Below are positions 58,479-64,000 of a DNA stretch of 64,000 nucleotides, piece by piece. Position numbers and translations under genes: made by a program. Source of the stretch: Cryptomeria japonica. Taxonomy: Eukaryota; Streptophyta; Pinopsida; Cupressales; Cupressaceae. The stretch is taken from contig NC_081409.1 of the NCBI RefSeq assembly GCF_030272615.1, positions 247,195,502 to 247,259,501 of the forward strand, written 5' to 3'. Position 1 is the first letter of the stretch; each line of letters opens with the position of its first letter. The notes beneath the pieces were generated by a model, which saw only the letters and a list, made by a program, of their open reading frames with translations, did no database searches and was not told the DNA's origin.

Positions 58479-59030
58479 AGCCATGATTACAAAATAAAAT
58501 GGTCAAAATTGACCTTCAACATAAATTTCTCCTTGATCTTCATTGTGGCCTCATGTTGTCCATGCTTGACTTGGGTGCTCTATACCACATACCTTGTCCT
58601 CTCCTCATATGACCTTCTCTATCTCTTTCTCTATACACTTAAATTTAGTCATTTGACAAATTTATTTTGCATTTAGACTTCCGACGACTACTACTCCCCA
58701 TTTACCTCCAAAAATATGCTCCTAAATGATTGACAAAGTAAGATTTGACTTTAAGAATCTCTCAAAAGCACAAATTTGTCTCAACCTGTCTGAAAACCCG
58801 TGATTGTTGACACAAACCAGAATGTGAAGAATGTGGGCTAGTGGAATCCACAAAATGGCCCACAAGGCCCTTTTTTATTTATAGAAATCGAATATCCGAT
58901 ATAATTGGATATCTGATTGTAATGCATAAATTTGGGGTCCCAAAAATGATTCCCTTTGCCACCTCTTTTTTTATTGTTGCCACATTAATGACAATGGCAA
59001 AAATCGGATATCCAATTTGAGTACTCATAT
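58479..59030. other. Spacer with GGATAT-type palindromic words
   Basis: No gene. The words 'atatccgatat', 'ggatatc' and 'cggatatcc' occur around 58,890-59,010. Confidence 0.4.
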
Positions 59031-59414
59031 TTTAGAGAGAGAGAGATTAGGGTAGGGGGAGAGAGAGATTAGGGGTGAGAGGGGGGAGGGGGTAGGGAGA
59101 GAGAGATATTAGGGGGCAAAGAGAGAGAGAGATAAGGGGAGAGGGAGAGAGAGAGATTAGGAGGAGATAGAGAGAGAGAGAGAGAGATTAGGGGAGAGAG
59201 AGAGAGAGATTAGGGGAGAGAGGGGGGAGGGGGGATGGGGAGAGATATTACAAGAGAGGGAGAGAGAGATCTGAGGAAAGGGGGAGAGAGAAATAGAGAT
59301 AAATATTAGGGGAGAGGGGGAGAGAGAGAGAGAGAGATTAGGGGAGAGGGAGAGAGAGGGAGACTAGGGGAGAGGACGAGAGAGAGATTAGGGGAGAGAG
59401 GGGGAGGGGAAAGT

Positions 59415-59448
<34 letters not shown>

Positions 59449-59565
59449 GAGAAAGATGAGGGGAGAGGGGGTGAGAGAAAGAGATTAGGGGAGAGGGGGA
59501 GAGAGAGAATAGGGGAGAGGGAGAGAGAGATTAGGGGAGAGGGAGAGAGAGAGATTAAGAGAGAG
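59031..59565. repeat. GA-rich minisatellite
   Basis: Units of the type gagagagattaggggagagg repeated with length variation for about 530 bp. Open frames rich in Arg/Glu or Ser/Leu arise from composition. Confidence 0.92.
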
Positions 59566-60160
59566 GGGTCATATGACCCCTTAGGACCCATAATGACCCA
59601 ATATGGTGTCATAAGGGGTCATATTGTTTCTTAAGGGGTCATATCATGTCTTGAGGGGCCATCTAACACAATATGACCTCTTAGGAGACCATATGACCCA
59701 TAACAACACAATTTGGTGTCGTAAGGGGTCATATGTTGTCTTAAGGAGACATAGGACCCCATATGACTCTGTAGGACACCATATGACCCATAACAACATT
59801 GTATAGTGTTGTAAAGGGTCATATTGTGTCCTAAGGGGTCATATGGTGTCTTAAGAGGTCATATGACACAATATGACCCCTTAGGACATAATATGACCCA
59901 TAACGACATAATTTGGTGTCGTAAGGGGAAATATAGTGTCCGAAGGGGTCATAGGACACAATATGACCGCTTAGGACACCATATAACCTATAACAATCCA
60001 ATATGGTATCATAAGGGGTCACATGTTGTCCTTATGGGTCATATGGTATCCCATGACCCCTTATGATACCATATGACCCCTAACGATACCATATGGTTTC
60101 ATAAGGGGTCATATGACCCATAACAACATCGTATAGTGTCGTAAAGGATCATATTGTGTC
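59566..60160. repeat. Palindromic minisatellite built on GGGGTCATATGACCCC
   Basis: About 600 bp of alternating 'ggggtcatatg', 'catatgacccctta', 'ggacaccatatgaccca' and 'taacaacat..tatagtgtcgtaa' segments, with a period of roughly 50-60 bp and many local inverted repeats. Similar peptides appear on both strands because of the palindromes. Confidence 0.9.
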
Positions 60161-61994
60161 TTTGTAGTACCCCTCCTCATTTGAACTTATTAGACTCATA
60201 TTTTATTATTGTTTACTTTCAGTGAATACATTACCATGATGTGTTATTCAGACTTATATGACATTATTTCATGCTTTATTTGGATATGAGATGCATAATT
60301 TATTTGCAGTATTTCAGTACTTGTGATTTATGGCATTTTACGGATTATTGCTATGTATTGACACTTTATTTTATCTATGCAATGTGAAATTATATGTTGC
60401 ATGTCTACGAGTGTATTGGATGCAAGGGGATGATTTTCCTTCACTCACTTCGGTGAGACAGGGAACATTGCAATTCTCCTTCATAGGTGTGCATGTCATT
60501 TTTTTTATATTGTATATATGCATGTGTGGATCAGTGATACATGATATTGCAAGTACAAGTACTAGGTAGGTACGGGGTATCATCTCCACCTAGCTTCACA
60601 GGTCTGAGTGTGCCTTATATTTGTTCGATGGAAGTGGAGGAGGTAGTAGTTGACCCTATTTTACCAGTTACACTCTTGTGAGTGTCATCAGTTGGTTGTC
60701 CTGTTAGTTTGTTCGCCCTTCGTATTTTGTCATTTGACCTTTTTATGAGTCTTTGCTTGGGGTTTGCTCAGTTTGTGTGTTTAGTGGATTTAATTAATTA
60801 ATTAAATTTATGGAGTTATCTCATAGTTGGTATTTTTGAATTATGTATTTTATGCATTGAGATTATAAATTTAATTAATTAAAAGAAATTATTAAATTAG
60901 ATTGCAAGTTGCATTGTATTCGACTTATAATTTATTTAAATTTTAGTGAAAAATAAATTAGATTAATTTCATTTATTATTTCCTAGAATTTTAAATAAAT
61001 AAATGAATAAAAGAACAAACAAACAAATAAATGAATAAAACAATAAATAAATGAATAAAAGAGTAAATCAGAATTAAAGTATTGCTTTATTTTCTTTGTT
61101 TAGAAAATTAATTAGTCTGTATGAGAAAAGAAAAGAAAAAATGATTTTTGCTTATTGCATGTTAATTTATCCCTTTGTTAGGAATTAGAAAAGAAGATAA
61201 AATTGCTTCTATTACTAAAATTAAATATTAGGTTTTTGGAAAAAATATATGTGCAACCTAAAATTTTAGGTTAAAAAGAATAGATCTTTCTCTTTTTGGT
61301 ACTCAAGAAGGAGGTAGAGATTTTGGGAGAAAAATTATTTTGGAAGCAATATTCTGTTGAAGAAGAAATTATCAGAGGATTGCTGGAAGAGGGATTGGCT
61401 TGGAAAAGCGGTACAGGATTGAGCTATTCCACGTAAATCTTCCAAGAAAGCTATACAGGTTGGGTGGCCTCTTCTAGTTGTTTTTAAAGAAAACATTTTA
61501 TTTCTTCCCTCTTTTTGAATGATGTGTGTTAAAAATATTTGTCATATCCAAAACCCTTTCTGATTATTTCATGTTCTTGGCTAAAATTCATTCCTGAAAT
61601 TAATTTTAGTTTATGGAAAGAAGTTATTTCCTAAGTGTTTGTAGATTACATTTTGTGAGGAATTTGGAAAAGTTATTCTGGCAAATTTTGCCAAGATGTT
61701 TTACTGTGCATAAAGTTGCAAGTTTTGGTAGAAAATGAGATTTACAAGAGAAAATATTCCCTCTTGTTTGGTATTGGTTTCAATATTTGGCTATGGTTGT
61801 TTTGTCAATATTTGTAAATCTCTGTGTAATTATTTAGTTACTATAGTAATAAATTTAATTTCAATTAAATTTATTGGGTTAATAAAAATTATGGGGAAAT
61901 TGCTTTATTTAATTATTTTGGGGAAACTTGTATTAAATAAATTCTGGGGAAATAAATTTTATTGAAAATTGAAATTTATAATTTTTATGCGATG

Positions 61995-61996
<2 letters not shown>
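60161..61996. other. Stretch without recognised genes
   Basis: No domain recognised. Contains ttaattaattaattaaa near 60,790 and an aaataaatgaataaaa run near 61,005-61,065. The texture (purine runs, AT-rich leader) would fit LTR or untranslated retroelement sequence, but I cannot place borders. Confidence 0.4.

Positions 61997-62063
<67 letters not shown>
61997..62063. repeat. (TA)n microsatellite
   Basis: About 67 bp of pure alternating AT. Confidence 0.97.
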
Positions 62064-62068
<5 letters not shown>

Positions 62069-62415
62069 AGTTTTGTATAAATAAAACCCCGTCGTCTTTT
62101 GTAATTGCTCTCCAAAGTTTATTATTTCGGTTCTTTTCAGTTATTTAATTTTTAAATATGTTTTAAAAATAATATTATATAGTATTTTCTATGGGTTATT
62201 ATGTTATTTTGGAAATAAAATTTATTTCAAAATTAAATCTTCTTTTTATTTTATATTTTAATGTGATATAATTATATAATATTATATTCGAAGAATATAT
62301 ATATTTATGTAATTATATTATATTATTATATATAATTTTAAATTTTAAATTTAATTTAGATTATTGATATAATCTAATCGGGTTTATTTGTAAAATAATC
62401 ATGAACATTTTAACT
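62064..62415. other. AT-rich sequence downstream of Copia pol
   Basis: Extremely AT-rich. No LTR border recognised, although the 3' end of the Copia element on the minus strand should lie in this direction. Confidence 0.5.
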
Positions 62416-64000
62416 TTATTGGACTAGTGGTAGGACCCCTAACTTACCTCTGAGATACTCAAAAGTGTCCCTTGGTAGTGGCTTGGTGAAGATATTTGCT
62501 ATTTTTTCCTTTGTGCTAACATACTCCAACACCACTTTCTTCTCTTGAGCTTCTTCTCTAAGATAAGGATATTTGATAGAGATGTGCTTTGTCTTAGAGT
62601 GCATAATAGGATTCTTTGAAATGTTAATGGCACTAGTATTGTCACAGAGTATAGTTATTGGCTCGGTAACTTTCTCATTTATACCTTCCAGCAGTTGTTT
62701 GATCCATGCTATGTTGGTGCAATTTAATGTTGCAACAATGTATTCAGCTTCTGTTGTTGACTGTGAAACACATCCTTGTTTCTTGCTAAGCCAACTCACT
62801 AATCTTTCTCCTAAAAGGAAAGCTCCTCCACTTGTGCTTTTTATGTCATCAATGTTGCCTGCACAATCAGCATCAGTATAAACTTTTAAATCAAAATCAT
62901 TCCTTTTCTGATATACTAAGCCATAATCCTCAGTGCCTTTCAAGTATCTAAAAATTCTCTTGATTGTTGTCATGTGTGTTTTCTTAGGATCTGCAGAGAA
63001 TCTTGCAACTATACCTACTGCATGCGCTATGTCTAGCCTACTGTGAACAACATATTGCAAGTTTCCAATCATGGATCAGTATAGTATCTCATCAACAGAT
63101 GCATATTCATCATTATTTGATAGTTTACAGTTGGTAGTCATAGGAGTGCTTACTGGTTTTGAATCCTCCATTCCAAATTTCTTTAAGATTTCCTTTATGT
63201 ACTTGGATTGAGTAATGAAAATCTCATCTTTCATTTGTAGTATCTGTAAACCTATAAAATACTTTATCTCACCGATTAATGACATCTCAAATTCTTTTCT
63301 CATTTCATTTCTAAAGTTCATACATAGAGAGTCATTCCCACAAAATATAATATCATCAACAAATGTGGTTGAGATCAGTATTCCATTTTCATCATTCTTC
63401 ATGTAAATATTGTTGTTTTCACTTGTTCTTATAAAACCAATCTTGATTAAATAAGAGTGTAATCTTTCATACCATGCTCTCGGTGCTTGTTTTAGACCAT
63501 ATAAAGCTTTGTTCAATTTACATACCTGATCTTTATTATTGTCTTCAGCAAATCCTGCAGGTTGTTCAATAAAAACTTCTTCTTCTAATATACCATTTAG
63601 AAATGTAGATTTAAAATCCATTTGATATACCTTGAAATTCTTGTAAGCAACATATGCCAACAATGTTCTTACTCCTTCAAGTCTTGCTACAGGTGCAAAA
63701 TTTTCACCATAATCAATTCCTTCTTCTTGGGCATAACCTTTGCAAACTAGTCTTGCTTTATTTTAAATGACCTCTCCTTTTTCATTCAGCTTATTTCTGA
63801 AAATCCATTTTGTACCGATTACATTTTTGTCCTTCGGTCTTGGGACTAGTGTCCGTGTGTCATTCTTCTTGATTTGATCAATCTCTTTTGTCATAGCATT
63901 TATCCAATCTTCACTATTAAAAGCCTCTTTCACTATTCTCAATTCAAATTTAGATATTAGACATGTGTTCTGTATCAATTTGTTCCTTGTCATCACTGGA
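62416..64000 (-). pseudogene. Ty1/Copia RT and RNase H, running off the right edge
   Basis: One minus-strand frame with two stops in the window (TAA at 63,763, TGA at 63,076). RT motifs are 'WINAMTKEIDQIKKNDT', 'NVIGTKWIFRNKLNEKGEVI', '[20 protein letters not shown]' (motif A), '[20 protein letters not shown]' and '[15 protein letters not shown]' (motif C, FVDD). RNase H follows with 'LKVYTDADCAGNIDD', 'STTEAEYIVATLNCTNIAWI', 'LCDNTSAINISKNPIMHSKT' and the C-terminus 'YLRGKLGVLPLVQ' before the stop at 62,416. The FVDDIIF form and RNase H tail suggest a SIRE/Maximus-like lineage. Integrase and gag should lie to the right of the window. Confidence 0.88.

Noticed and set aside
59613-60066. Repeated-spacer layout that might suggest a CRISPR-like array
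   Set aside because: Units are continuous and self-similar without unique spacers, and the setting is a plant nuclear genome; it is a minisatellite.
1-64000. tRNA, rRNA or other structured RNA genes
   Set aside because: I looked for tRNA-like and rRNA-like words and found only primer-site matches; a covariance search would be needed for a real negative.

Overview
The window reads as repeat-dense nuclear DNA of a seed plant, most probably a conifer. The best organism clue is a Penelope-like retroelement with a GIY-YIG endonuclease (34.5-37.0 kb); such elements in plants are known from conifers ('Dryads', reported as an ancient transfer from arthropods). A second clue is the very low gene density and the old, decayed LTR elements. 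I see one gene that looks intact, a two-exon UDP-glycosyltransferase (UGT) of about 500 residues at 24,365-26,415 (+). Almost everything else is mobile DNA in various states of decay.

Layout. 1-15.8 kb: one very large Ty3/gypsy element of Tat type on the minus strand, running off the left edge. Its order from right to left is 5' LTR, primer site, a 3-kb leader full of an octamer (A[T/C]GCGCTA), gag, protease, G-patch-like segment, RT, two RNase H domains and integrase. A plant mobile domain (PMD) gene lies downstream in antisense. A 1,048-bp TIR element sits inside its RT. 15.8-20.6 kb: a UGT pseudogene (-), a paralogue of the intact gene, cut by the Tat element and again by a 3'-truncated Copia element that is flanked by 100-bp direct repeats of UGT sequence. 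21.7-23.6 kb: a LINE ORF1 relic split by a solo LTR with a perfect 5-bp target duplication. 24.2-26.7 kb: the intact UGT. 27.8-29.0 kb: a decayed coiled-coil ORF. 33.7-37.1 kb: a diverged tandem duplication interrupted by the Penelope-like element with inverted terminal repeats and a 12-bp target duplication.

39.9-42.0 kb: a decayed, apparently multi-exon gene (+) of unknown type. 42.5-44.8 kb: a tandem array of roughly 360-bp units. 46.1-49.0 kb: a decayed DDE-transposase-like gene (-) with a GHGKG motif. 50.7-58.5 kb: a complete-ended LTR element (1.15-kb LTRs) that holds a gag-like ORF and an unrelated 1,115-codon additional ORF with its own TATA-like promoter, but no pol. 59.0-60.2 kb: GA-rich and palindromic minisatellites. 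62.4-64.0 kb: Copia RT and RNase H (-), running off the right edge.

A theme links the relics. Where the reading frame can be followed through premature stops, the stops fall overwhelmingly where Gln, Arg or Trp would be expected (CAG/CAA/CGA/TGG to TAG/TAA/TGA). In the PMD relic all eleven are TAG. That is what C-to-T decay at methylated CHG and CG sites would produce. The same decay can explain the GTGC and GCAC variants of the octamer.
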